A DNA stretch of 17,574 nt from UBA5314 sp035560815 (GTDB lineage Bacteria > Bacillota > Syntrophomonadia > Syntrophomonadales > Syntrophomonadaceae). A program made the position numbers and the translations under genes. The DNA is taken from NCBI GenBank assembly GCA_035560815.1, contig DATMYR010000084.1:1-17574 (forward strand), in the 5' to 3' direction. Below the pieces are notes generated by a model. That model did not search any database, had not been told where the DNA came from, and was given only the letters and a program-made list of their open reading frames with translations. Below, piece after piece: positions 6,283 through 14,221 of this stretch. Position 1 is the stretch's first letter, and each line of letters starts with the position of its first letter.

Positions 6283-6288
6283 AAGGGG
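6283..6288 (+). promoter_or_regulatory. Ribosome binding site that decides the HEAT protein start
   Basis: AAGGGG lies eight bases before TTG 6297, an ideal distance. The in-frame GTG at 6288 overlaps the last base of the site and cannot use it, which favours TTG. Confidence 0.6.
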
Positions 6289-6296
6289 TGCATGAT

Positions 6297-7370
6297 TTGC
6301 CAGATTATGATGAATTGCTTCAAGGACTACAATCGGATGATGAAAGAGATCGTGCATTTGCTGTAGAGGACATTGTCTATGAAGGAATTCCCGAGGGACT
6401 TGACCTGCTTATCCATCATTTGGTGCAGGAAAAGTCCCGTTTTGTTCGGGAAGTCATCGTAAACAATTTGCCTCAAATGGAAAGGCCTGATCTGGTGGCT
6501 AAACTGCTCCCACTGCTGCGCAGCGATGATGCCTTTATTCGCAATTCGGTGATCGACATTGTTTCTCAGAAAAGGGACGAGGTGGTGGCTTATCTGGAAC
6601 CCTTGATGGAGGATGCAGATAAGGATGTACGTAAATTTGCCCTGGATATATTGTTTCAATTAAAAACCACTGAAGTAACTCCCTACATGATCAACTTTCT
6701 CCATGATTCTGATATCAATATCATCATTACAGCGGTCGAATATATTGGGCAACTGGAAGACAAGACTGCTGGCGATGCCATCAACCAGGTCCTGCTTGAA
6801 GCGCAAAACCTTTTGCTTCGCTGTACGTGCCTGGAGTCCCTGGCGAAAATAGGCAACGCGCAATCTCCAGAGATTGTAGCCCGAATGTTCCCGGATCCGG
6901 ACAGCATTAAAGGACTGGAACTCTTTTCCTATCTAAAATTTGTGGCTAAACAGGGGGATGCCAGCACGCTTCCTTTTGTTCTTTCCCTTATGAAGAGCAA
7001 AGGCCGGCTTTTAGCCAAGGAAATCATCAATACCCTGGAAGGTATTTTAGAAAGGGGTGCTCAGGCCAACCTGGCCGAAGAAATGGTTGGGGAAATCTTG
7101 ACTTTCATTGGCAGTGATATCAATGCCATCAACAAATATGAACTACTAGGTTTTCTGGGCCAATTTCACAATTCTGCAATTTTTGAACCACTGGTGCAGT
7201 ATACTCGCGACCCGGATAAACTGGTGGCCTTGGGAGCAATCGAAGGATTGGGCTTGATGGGCCGGATAGAAGCATTGCCGATTTTAAAAGACCTGCAGCA
7301 ATCCGCAGAAGATGAAGACATGCTGGATGCCATCCAGAAATCCCTACAGCAATTAGAACAGATACGATAA
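6297..7370 (+). CDS. HEAT-repeat protein, first gene of the chemosensory operon
   Basis: This 357-residue protein is built almost entirely of paired helices of the HEAT or HEAT_2 kind. Repeats are visible at about 25-55 (FVREVIVNNLPQ), 65-90 (FIRNSVIDIVSQ), 95-120 (DVRKFALDILFQ), 130-155 (ITAVEYIGQL) and again near the C-terminus (LVALGAIEGLGLMG, then EALPILKDL). It is acidic, has no signal peptide or membrane segment, and no catalytic motif. Such proteins are scaffolds or adaptors for protein binding. It is the first gene behind the sigma-28-like promoter, 84 bases before cheR. The gap contains only a 15-codon ORF (7407-7454) whose stop overlaps the cheR ribosome binding site. Its place in the operon suggests an adaptor within the signalling array, which is inference. 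Confidence 0.82.
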   Translation: MPDYDELLQGLQSDDERDRAFAVEDIVYEGIPEGLDLLIHHLVQEKSRFVREVIVNNLPQMERPDLVAKLLPLLRSDDAFIRNSVIDIVSQKRDEVVAYLEPLMEDADKDVRKFALDILFQLKTTEVTPYMINFLHDSDINIIITAVEYIGQLEDKTAGDAINQVLLEAQNLLLRCTCLESLAKIGNAQSPEIVARMFPDPDSIKGLELFSYLKFVAKQGDASTLPFVLSLMKSKGRLLAKEIINTLEGILERGAQANLAEEMVGEILTFIGSDINAINKYELLGFLGQFHNSAIFEPLVQYTRDPDKLVALGAIEGLGLMGRIEALPILKDLQQSAEDEDMLDAIQKSLQQLEQIR

Positions 7371-7452
7371 AGGATCCTGGCGGAGTATTTAAACTGATAG
7401 GTAAGATGGATGTCCTAGATTTATTCCAGAATACGCAGCAGTGCAGTAGATG

Positions 7453-7458
7453 AGGTGA
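7453..7458 (+). promoter_or_regulatory. Ribosome binding site that decides the cheR start
   Basis: AGGTGA is a perfect six-base match to the 16S anti-Shine-Dalgarno and lies five bases before TTG 7464. The in-frame GTG at 7455 is inside this site, so TTG is the more likely start. Confidence 0.5.
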
Positions 7459-7463
7459 GCTTT

Positions 7464-8294
7464 TTGGAATTGTCGATTGAAGATTTCGTTAACCTGAGAA
7501 ATCTAATCTATGAGAGAACCGGTATGCAGTTCGGTGAGAACAAGATCTATTACTTTAAGAAACGGGTTCAGAAACGCATGGAGGAACAGGGACTAGAGAG
7601 AGTCTCTGAATATATAAGGTACCTGAAAATGTTTGATTCCAACAACCGCGAATTTCAGGACCTGATTAATCTGATTACCGTGAATGAGACCTATTTCTTC
7701 AGAGAATTCAGCCAACTGGCCATATTTGCTGAAGTTTGCCTGGAAGAGGTAGTTGCCCGCAAAAGGGCCAAAGGCGACCGCACATTAAAGATCTTTTCTG
7801 CCGCTTGCTCCACAGGGGAGGAGCCCTATACCCTGGCGATAATCTTGAGAGAAATGCTGGATGACTTTAACTCCTGGAAGATTATGGTCAAAGGTGTAGA
7901 CATCGATGAAAATGTGTTGAAAGCAGCAACTCGGGCCGAATATGATTCGCGTTCGGTGAAGGACGTACCTGCTTCCTACATAGATCAGCACTTCACCAGT
8001 CTGTCCGGGGACCGCTATCGGGTTAATCCGGATATTCGTCAAATGGTCACCTTCGAACATGTAAACTTGATGGACCGCCGGGCTCTGCGCAGTGAACGCA
8101 ATTATGACTTTATCTTTTGCCGCAATATGCTCATCTATTTCGATGATCAGTCTCGCAAACAGGTGGTTGAACGGTTTTATACCATGTTAAACCAGGGAGG
8201 GTTTATTTTCTTGGGACATGCCGAGTCCTTGAGCAGGATTACAACTGCTTTTAAAATTCGAAGGATCGAAGGATTTACTGTATATCAAGCTTAG
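7464..8294 (+). CDS. cheR: CheR chemoreceptor glutamate methyltransferase
   Basis: This 276-residue protein is CheR, which transfers methyl groups from S-adenosylmethionine to glutamates of the receptor and so resets its activity. The N-terminal all-helical domain (about 1-70) contains the GM-FG-E-KIYYFKKRVQKRM stretch typical of the family. The signature VNETYFFRE follows at about 73-81, the SAM-binding SAACSTGEEPYTLA at 112-125, VDIDENVL at about 146, and CRNMLIYF at 219-226. Length is standard. There is no TPR extension. The only receptor in the window (14222-16171) has matching glutamate-rich helices, so it is the likely substrate. No CheB demethylase is seen, so the reverse reaction must be encoded elsewhere or downstream. 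The stop is 19 bases before cheY. Confidence 0.95.
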   Translation: MELSIEDFVNLRNLIYERTGMQFGENKIYYFKKRVQKRMEEQGLERVSEYIRYLKMFDSNNREFQDLINLITVNETYFFREFSQLAIFAEVCLEEVVARKRAKGDRTLKIFSAACSTGEEPYTLAIILREMLDDFNSWKIMVKGVDIDENVLKAATRAEYDSRSVKDVPASYIDQHFTSLSGDRYRVNPDIRQMVTFEHVNLMDRRALRSERNYDFIFCRNMLIYFDDQSRKQVVERFYTMLNQGGFIFLGHAESLSRITTAFKIRRIEGFTVYQA

Positions 8295-8313
8295 GGTAAG
8301 GGAGAGATTATCG

Positions 8314-8685
8314 GTGAAAATTTTAATAGTTGACGATTCCGAAATGGTTCGCAATTTCCACTGTTATATCTTGAAAAGCAACGGGTTCCAGGTGATGACA
8401 GCCGTGGATGGCGCTGATGCTCTTGAGAAAATCTACACTGGAGAAAACAAGATCGACCTGATAATCACAGATATTAACATGCCCAATATGGATGGATATT
8501 CACTGGTGGAGCGTTTACGGGAAGACCCTGATTTTGAAACAGTTCCGGTTATTATCGTATCCACCGAAGATGAAGCTCGAGACAAAACGCGCGGTTTCGA
8601 GGCGGGAGCCGACATCTACATCGTCAAACCCACCGAACCAGAACTTCTGGTGGAGAATGTTTTCATGCTGCTGGGCAAGGAATGA
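8314..8685 (+). CDS. cheY: CheY-like response regulator
   Basis: This 123-residue single-domain receiver accepts phosphate from CheA. The acidic pocket is D7 and D8, the phospho-acceptor is D53 (in ITDINMPNMDG), the switch residues are S83/T84 (in VSTEDEA), and the conserved lysine is K105 in IVKPTEPE. There is no output domain, so it acts by binding a target, classically FliM at the flagellar switch. The start is GTG at 8314, behind AAGGGAGAG (8298-8306). It is 19 bases after cheR and 15 bases before cheA. No flagellar gene is in view, so whether the target is a flagellum or another machine cannot be told from the window. Confidence 0.95.
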   Translation: MKILIVDDSEMVRNFHCYILKSNGFQVMTAVDGADALEKIYTGENKIDLIITDINMPNMDGYSLVERLREDPDFETVPVIIVSTEDEARDKTRGFEAGADIYIVKPTEPELLVENVFMLLGKE

Positions 8686-8700
8686 TAGGAGCGACCCGTT

Positions 8701-11520
8701 ATGAAATTCCATTTTGAACCCGATGACATAGAGATTCTTCAAGGTATCGTCGAGGAATCGACCGAACACCTGAATGGCATCGAGGAGGGCGTCCTCAAAC
8801 TGGAGGCTGAATTCGCACCTGAGCATCTGGACCATGTCTTCCGCGCTTTGCATTCAGTAAAAGGCGTGGCGGGATTTGTGGACTATACCCCTATTAAGGA
8901 CACTGCTCATGTACTGGAATCCTTCCTCAGCGATATGAAAAAGGGCGTTTATACTATCACATCCGAAATTACGGATCTCCTGCTGCGCGGAATTGATATC
9001 TTAAACCTGCATGTAGCCCAATTGGGGCAAAACCTTCAGGAAAACGATACCAGCGGACAGAATCCCATAGATATGGATATAGACGAGTACGATTTTCAAG
9101 AGTTTGTGCATGGGGCCGAGAACATTCGCCAATCCACATTGGAAGGCGGCGGTCTCACTCCTCCTAATGCCCCCGCTGCTGCACTCCCTGAAGCAGAAAG
9201 ACCAGTCGAGTTAAGACAATTCGAGAAACTGGAAATGGCATCATTCCTGGAACAGTCCCGGCTCGACTTTCTGGAAGAGGTTCATGAACATCTGGACAGC
9301 ATTGAAAAATGCTGTGTATTACTGGAAAAAGAGCCATCCAACCAGGAGTTGCTTAATGCAATTATGAGAGGCTTCCATAGTATCAAAGGAGGAGCCGGGG
9401 TCATTCTTAGCATGCAGGAAGACCAGGCATCCAGTGGTGCTCTTAACCAGATTAAGAACTTAACCCACCGGGTGGAAACCCTCATGCAGACCTACCGGAA
9501 TTTCGAAATGGAAGTACCCAGTGGGGTGGTTGATTTAATCCTGGAGACCATTGACCGTTCCGCGGCCCTGACCAAATCCATTGAGATGGAGCAAGACGAG
9601 CATCTGGTTATTGATGATCTCATGGAACGGCTGCAGATCTTTACTCCGGGAGAGGAAGAAACACCCGGAGAAGAAGTTCCTCAAGCACAAACAGACCACA
9701 AGCTGCCCCGCCAGCTTGCTGCTTTTGCGAATATTACCCGCCAGGCTCTGGAGTCGATGGCGGGAATCATTCAAACTGCACGAACCGATGCGCCCGTAAA
9801 CCCCAAACGTTTGAAACAATATCTGCGGGCTCTGACCAGCATTTCTAAATCAGCCCGGCAATTGGATTATACAGACCTGGTCCATCGTGTGGAGTCTCAT
9901 GGGAATAGAATGGAGGGACTGGACCCCGGGAAGCACATGGTTAATGAAGAACTGGTCACCATGATGCGAGACGAATTTGAACAGATAAAAGACATCCTGG
10001 AGAAACGGATCAACGATATTGAAAATCTAAGCAAAACCCCGGAAGAGGACTATGCTGATAAAAAACTGGGAGAAATCCTGCTGGCGGAAAAGAAGATATC
10101 CCAGGAGGATTTGGACAAGGCTCTCAAGACACAAAGACGACTGGGGGAAGTCCTGGTTGATTCTGGCCTGCTCAGAAAAGAGGACATTGATTTAGCCCTG
10201 GCCAAACAGACCATTGCCAGGGAACAAACCCGTGAGCCCCGTGAACAAGGTCCGGCCAACAGTGATGTTGGCGGTCAATCTATCCGCGTCAGTCAGGATA
10301 AGATGAACCGCCTTATGAACATGATCGGGGAGCTCCTCATATCCAAAAACCAGATCTTTCACCTGGCCGGAAAAGTATCTGTTGAATACGAACTCCCTGC
10401 CCTGGCAAGAGAAGTAAAATCAGTGGCTTTTGATATATCTCGCATTTCCGATGAACTTCAGGATGCCATTATGTCAGCGCGTATGCTGCCCCTCAGGGGC
10501 CTCTTCCAGCGCTACCCCCGTACGATTCGGGATACAGCTCGTAAGGTTGGCAAACAAGCTGATCTGATCGTAGAAGGGGAAGAAACCGAACTGGATAAAA
10601 CGGTCCTGGAGGCTATTAACGATCCGCTGGTGCATATGCTTCGCAATGCGGTGGATCATGGCATCGAAATGCCGGAAGATCGGCGCCGAGTTGGAAAACC
10701 GGAAGCCGGCACCGTATTGCTCCGGGCCCGTTATCAGGGCAATAACGTGGTAATTGAAATTAAAGACGACGGCCGGGGGATGAATCCTGAAGAGCTCAAA
10801 GCCAAAGCTTTAAGAAAGGGATTAATTACTCCCGATCAAATTGAAACCCTGACCATAGAGGACACCTTCCGTCTTATTTTTGCTCCCGGGTTCAGCACCA
10901 AAGAAGAAGTCAGCGAACTATCCGGACGTGGTGTGGGCATGGATGTGGTAAAAACCAATGTGGAAAAGGTGGGGGGGTCGGTGTCTATGACCAGCGTGAT
11001 CAACGAGGGATCGCTGTTCACGCTGAAGATTCCTTTGTCCATGTCTATTATAAAAGGTTTGATGGTCAAGTGCTCCGGTCAGCAGTTTGTGCTGCCGCTG
11101 GACTGTATTGAGGAGACGGTTAAACTACCGGCCAGCAACATCCGGCACTACAAAGATCTCCTGGTAGCAGATATTCGAGGAGAAATTTTGCACTTGATCC
11201 GGCTCCACAATGTTCTTAACCTGCCCCAATCCCAAAACCAGGGAAAAAAGACGGCGGGTGAACGCGTTTCGGTTGTTGTTGTAGAGATCGATGGGAATCG
11301 TTTTGGCCTCATTGTTGATTCTTTTCATAAGGAGCAGGAATTCGTAGTCAAAGCACTGACCGAAGAGCTGGCCCGCCTTAAGATTTACACCGGAGCCAGT
11401 ATATTGGGTGATGGAGATGTTGTTCTGATCCTGAACCCGGTTCAGCTTTTTAACCTGTTTTTACACTCCAGAAGGGGAGGACCGGTAGATGGCAACAACT
11501 ATAGCACTGGCCAACCGTAA
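8701..11520 (+). CDS. cheA: CheA histidine kinase with extra N-terminal modules
   Basis: This 939-residue kinase is about 250 residues longer than classical CheA. A first Hpt domain (about 9-107) carries H51 in ALHSVKGVAG, and a second (about 180-300) carries H226 in FHSIKGGAG. A third Hpt-like helix bundle (about 345-450) has lost its histidine (T379 in ALTSISKSARQL). Residues 455-503 form two tandem 24-residue repeats like the MshEN/T2SSE_N motif (KLGEILL...Q and RLGEVLV...Q). The dimerisation helices follow (about 525-590), then the ATPase domain with N box H645-G654, G1 DDGRGM at 689-694 and G2 GRGVGM at 742-747, and a C-terminal CheW-like domain from about 791. The ATG at 8701 is preceded by AGGAGCG. 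The end overlaps parA by 32 bases. Confidence 0.95.
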   Translation: MKFHFEPDDIEILQGIVEESTEHLNGIEEGVLKLEAEFAPEHLDHVFRALHSVKGVAGFVDYTPIKDTAHVLESFLSDMKKGVYTITSEITDLLLRGIDILNLHVAQLGQNLQENDTSGQNPIDMDIDEYDFQEFVHGAENIRQSTLEGGGLTPPNAPAAALPEAERPVELRQFEKLEMASFLEQSRLDFLEEVHEHLDSIEKCCVLLEKEPSNQELLNAIMRGFHSIKGGAGVILSMQEDQASSGALNQIKNLTHRVETLMQTYRNFEMEVPSGVVDLILETIDRSAALTKSIEMEQDEHLVIDDLMERLQIFTPGEEETPGEEVPQAQTDHKLPRQLAAFANITRQALESMAGIIQTARTDAPVNPKRLKQYLRALTSISKSARQLDYTDLVHRVESHGNRMEGLDPGKHMVNEELVTMMRDEFEQIKDILEKRINDIENLSKTPEEDYADKKLGEILLAEKKISQEDLDKALKTQRRLGEVLVDSGLLRKEDIDLALAKQTIAREQTREPREQGPANSDVGGQSIRVSQDKMNRLMNMIGELLISKNQIFHLAGKVSVEYELPALAREVKSVAFDISRISDELQDAIMSARMLPLRGLFQRYPRTIRDTARKVGKQADLIVEGEETELDKTVLEAINDPLVHMLRNAVDHGIEMPEDRRRVGKPEAGTVLLRARYQGNNVVIEIKDDGRGMNPEELKAKALRKGLITPDQIETLTIEDTFRLIFAPGFSTKEEVSELSGRGVGMDVVKTNVEKVGGSVSMTSVINEGSLFTLKIPLSMSIIKGLMVKCSGQQFVLPLDCIEETVKLPASNIRHYKDLLVADIRGEILHLIRLHNVLNLPQSQNQGKKTAGERVSVVVVEIDGNRFGLIVDSFHKEQEFVVKALTEELARLKIYTGASILGDGDVVLILNPVQLFNLFLHSRRGGPVDGNNYSTGQP

Positions 11521-12268
11521 AGGAGGGACAGGCAAAACCACCAGCTCGGTCAACATTGCCGATGGACTAGCCCGTATGGGAAGAAGGGTCTTGCTTATTG
11601 ATGCTGATTCTCAGGCTCAGGCCACTACCAGTTGTGGATTTTTGCCCCAGAACAATCCCACCAGTCTTTATGAATTGCTACACCTGCAATCCCAGGAGCG
11701 CAACACAGACACCCAGATTCGGCAAACGATCATCCGGCAGGCAAAAATGTTTGATTTACTTCCTTCACGACCCGATCTATCCGCTATTGAGCTGGAAATC
11801 GGTACGGTTGCCGGGCGTGAATCGCTCTTGCGCAGTCTACTTGTGGAAGTAGAGCAGGAATACGATTTTATTCTTATAGACTTACCCCCTTCTCTGAGCT
11901 TGATCACGATCAATGGTTTGGTAGCAGCCAATTATCTGATTATCCCTATTGAACTCACCTTTCTTTCCATGGATGGGTTGGCACAGATGATGGGTATTCT
12001 CTATCGGGTAAATGCTGAATTAAACCCAACCTTGCGATTGATGGGAATCCTGGTTGTTAAATCAGATATGCGCACCAACCTGGCCAGGAGTGTAGCTCAA
12101 GAGGTCATAAAAAACTTTGGAGCCGATCGGATGCTGCCCCTGATCCGGACCGACATCAAACTGGCTGAATCACCCAGCTTCGGAAAAAGCATTTTTGAAT
12201 ATGCGCCAGGCTGCCGCGGAGCTGCAGACTACTGGAGACTGGCGGAGTCTATTGTGGCCAGGAGTTGA
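11489..12268 (+). CDS. ParA/Soj-family partition ATPase
   Basis: This 259-residue ATPase is of the small ParA/MinD type without an N-terminal helix-turn-helix. The deviant Walker A is KGGTGKTT with signature K11 and residues 12-18, Walker A' is DADSQAQAT (38-46), and Walker B is near FILIDLPPSLS. In chemotaxis operons such ATPases (ParC of Vibrio, PpfA of Rhodobacter) position or segregate chemoreceptor arrays by ATP-driven binding to the nucleoid or pole. No ParB, ParP or parS is present, so it is not a plasmid or chromosome partition locus. It begins at ATG 11489 inside the end of cheA, with GGGGAGG (11475-11481) seven bases upstream, so translation is coupled. The probable partner is the soluble receptor at 14222-16171. 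Confidence 0.9.
   Translation: MATTIALANRKGGTGKTTSSVNIADGLARMGRRVLLIDADSQAQATTSCGFLPQNNPTSLYELLHLQSQERNTDTQIRQTIIRQAKMFDLLPSRPDLSAIELEIGTVAGRESLLRSLLVEVEQEYDFILIDLPPSLSLITINGLVAANYLIIPIELTFLSMDGLAQMMGILYRVNAELNPTLRLMGILVVKSDMRTNLARSVAQEVIKNFGADRMLPLIRTDIKLAESPSFGKSIFEYAPGCRGAADYWRLAESIVARS
12260..12264 (+). promoter_or_regulatory. Ribosome binding site that decides the TPR gene start
   Basis: AGGAG lies nine bases before GTG 12274. The in-frame TTG at 12265 directly touches the site and is therefore unlikely. The site falls inside the last codons of the ParA gene. Confidence 0.55.
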
Positions 12269-12273
12269 GAACT

Positions 12274-12654
12274 GTGAAGGACAAACTGAAGGGTTTGGGC
12301 ATGGGATTGGACCTCTTGCTGAAAGCCAGTGAAGGCGGAGGAAGACAGAATCCGGATCCGGTCAGACAGAATTTTGAACAAGCCCGGGAATGGTTTAACC
12401 AAGCACTCGGTAAGGATGAAGATGGCAACTACCTGGAAGCGTACTACTTTTACCGGAGAGTTGCGGATTTGAGTCCGAGTAATGACGTTGAAGAACGACG
12501 GCTGTTGTCCCAGGCTCTGAATAATATAGCCATCATCCTCTATGAGAACGGGCAGAATAAAGCAGCCCTCGCCCAACTGGAAAAGGCCCTGGCGGTAGAT
12601 TCGGATAACCAGGTGGCTCGGGACAATTTGGCTATGCTTATACAGGAAGTGTAA
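12274..12654 (+). CDS. Small TPR-repeat protein
   Basis: This 126-residue soluble protein has two or more tetratricopeptide-type helical pairs. The clearest runs from about residue 77 to 110, with ALNNIAIILYENGQNKAALA followed by EKALAVDS, and a partial one spans about 36-66 (AREWFNQALGK, then YLEAYYFYRRVADLSPSN). The N-terminus is basic and glycine-rich. No catalytic motif or signal peptide is present. TPR proteins bind other proteins and often act as co-chaperones by binding Hsp70. The next gene, 56 bases downstream, encodes an Hsp70, which makes a co-chaperone role attractive but unproven. The carboxylate-clamp residues of eukaryotic Hsp70-binding TPRs are not evident, and this Hsp70 lacks the usual C-terminal tail. 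The start GTG was chosen from the AGGAG site at 12260-12264. Confidence 0.75.
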   Translation: MKDKLKGLGMGLDLLLKASEGGGRQNPDPVRQNFEQAREWFNQALGKDEDGNYLEAYYFYRRVADLSPSNDVEERRLLSQALNNIAIILYENGQNKAALAQLEKALAVDSDNQVARDNLAMLIQEV

Positions 12655-12710
12655 AAATGGAAGATAGAAATGTTTCGACATGCTGACGTATATGATGAGG
12701 GGGGAGAGAG

Positions 12711-14207
12711 ATGTCAATTGTGGGAGTCGATCTGGGCACCACCAACTCGCTGGTGGCTCATATTAATCGCGAAGGCCGGCCTGAAATTATTATCAACGAA
12801 CGGGGCAGTCGTCTCACTCCTTCAGTGATTTATTTTAAAAACGATCAAGAGGTGCTGGTCGGGGAAATAGCCCGCTCCCAAGCGCTCCTTCAGGCGGAGC
12901 GCACTGTCACCCATATTAAACGACAGATGGGCACCAACTACCAGGTAAGTATCAACCAGAGAGGTTATTCGCCGGTAGAGCTATCAGCTTTGATCCTGCG
13001 CAAACTCCGTCAGTATGCGGAGAAACACCTGGAAAATCCCCTGGAGGGGGCAGTGGTCACTGTACCGGCCTATTTTAATGATAATCAGCGCCAGGCCACC
13101 TTCATGGCCGGTGAATTAGCCGGAGTCAAAATTCTCAAGCTGCTTAACGAACCAACCGCTGCCGCCCTGGCTTATGCAGCAGAATTGGACAAAAACGAAC
13201 ATATTCTGGTTTTGGATATCGGTGGCGGAACCTTTGATATTACATTAATGGATTATGAGAATGGCATGTGCCGGGTGCGTTCCACGGGAGGATCGAGCTC
13301 ACTGGGAGGAATCGATTTTGACCAGCGTCTGGAACATTACATAGTCGACACCTTTCAACAGCAAACCAGTATTGATTTAAGCGGCGATCCGGTTGCTATG
13401 CAGCAGATCTTGATCAATGCTGAGAAAGCCAAGATCGACTTGTCGACAGTCAATGAATGCACAGTCTTGATTCCCTATCTGAGCATGAGCTCGTCTGGTC
13501 CAGTACATCTGAATCAATTAATGCAACGACAAGAATTCAACCACCTGTGCAACGACTTACTGGCTGAGATAGAAAGTCTTATTCAGCGTACTTTTGAACG
13601 GGCCGACCTTACCCAGGATTGGGTAGATGTGGTGGTTTTTGCCGGCGGAGCATCGCGTATGCCTGGTTTTCATGACTGCGTGCAGGCCTTATTTCCAGGG
13701 GTTCAGATCAAAGATCATATTAATCCTGATGAGGTTGTAGCCCTGGGAGCCGCATTACAAGCGGGAATGTTGTCCGGACAGATCCTCGATGTAGAATTGC
13801 ACGATGTGACCAGCCACACCCTGGGACTGGAAGATGACCAGGGACAGTTTGTACCTATCATCCAGGCAAACACCCCCTACCCGGTGGGAGATTCCCAGCT
13901 TTTCACTACAGTGGAAGACAATCAACCGGAGGTTATTGTCCATATCATGCAGCGGGATGAGATGGCCGAAGGGGACAAAGCTGGTTGTATATCTCTGGGC
14001 AGGTTTCACCTGGCCGGCATAGCACCCGCAGCTGGAGGAGACCCGAATATCGATGTTAGCTTCGAAATCGATCGCAACGGCATTCTCAGAGTGTCGGCAG
14101 TGGATATTGACAGTGGTGTGATGAATGAGATCCATATCAGTGAAATGGGATTTACTCCCGGTGATAAGTTCCACGCCAGGAGAGGTAGAAACCTAAAGAT
14201 ATTGTAG
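12711..14207 (+). CDS. Hsp70 (DnaK-like) protein lacking the lid domain
   Basis: This 498-residue chaperone-like protein has a complete Hsp70 nucleotide-binding domain. Phosphate loop 1 is VDLGTTNS (6-13), K70 matches the catalytic lysine of DnaK, NEPTAAALAY is at 146-155, phosphate loop 2 is DIGGGTFD (169-176) and the adenosine motif is AGGASRMPG (311-319). The beta-sandwich substrate domain follows (about 365-480). The chain then ends after a short basic tail, so the alpha-helical lid of about 120 residues is missing. The interdomain linker, VLLL in DnaK, reads VELH (361-364), and the following proline is a serine (S368). These changes suggest altered allosteric coupling. The true housekeeping DnaK should be elsewhere, with grpE and dnaJ. 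The start ATG lies behind GGGGGGAGAG. It is 14 bases before the receptor gene. Confidence 0.9.
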   Translation: MSIVGVDLGTTNSLVAHINREGRPEIIINERGSRLTPSVIYFKNDQEVLVGEIARSQALLQAERTVTHIKRQMGTNYQVSINQRGYSPVELSALILRKLRQYAEKHLENPLEGAVVTVPAYFNDNQRQATFMAGELAGVKILKLLNEPTAAALAYAAELDKNEHILVLDIGGGTFDITLMDYENGMCRVRSTGGSSSLGGIDFDQRLEHYIVDTFQQQTSIDLSGDPVAMQQILINAEKAKIDLSTVNECTVLIPYLSMSSSGPVHLNQLMQRQEFNHLCNDLLAEIESLIQRTFERADLTQDWVDVVVFAGGASRMPGFHDCVQALFPGVQIKDHINPDEVVALGAALQAGMLSGQILDVELHDVTSHTLGLEDDQGQFVPIIQANTPYPVGDSQLFTTVEDNQPEVIVHIMQRDEMAEGDKAGCISLGRFHLAGIAPAAGGDPNIDVSFEIDRNGILRVSAVDIDSGVMNEIHISEMGFTPGDKFHARRGRNLKIL

Positions 14208-14221
14208 AGGGAGGGGTTTAT

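Larger units (their letters stand above)
5838..6296 (+). other. Leader and promoter region of the chemosensory operon
   Basis: These 459 bases contain no credible gene. In order they hold the terminator (5856-5884), two A-rich direct repeats (5950-5987), a sigma-28-like promoter (5991-6018), and about 270 bases of transcribed leader. The leader has a short GCGGA/TTCGC hairpin near 6077-6090 and an imperfect GTCTGC/GTAGAC inverted repeat near 6237-6252. An ATG at 6096 opens 25 codons but lacks a ribosome binding site. I looked for a cyclic-di-GMP riboswitch because of the downstream genes and did not find its core. Confidence 0.5.

Noticed and set aside
5925..6287. Cyclic-di-GMP riboswitch in the operon leader
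   Set aside because: A GCAAACC fragment near 5938 recalls the GEMM core, but the second conserved segment and pairing stems are missing.
11489..12268. A plasmid or chromosome partition locus
   Set aside because: There is no ParB gene and no parS-like inverted repeat, and the gene overlaps cheA in an operon.
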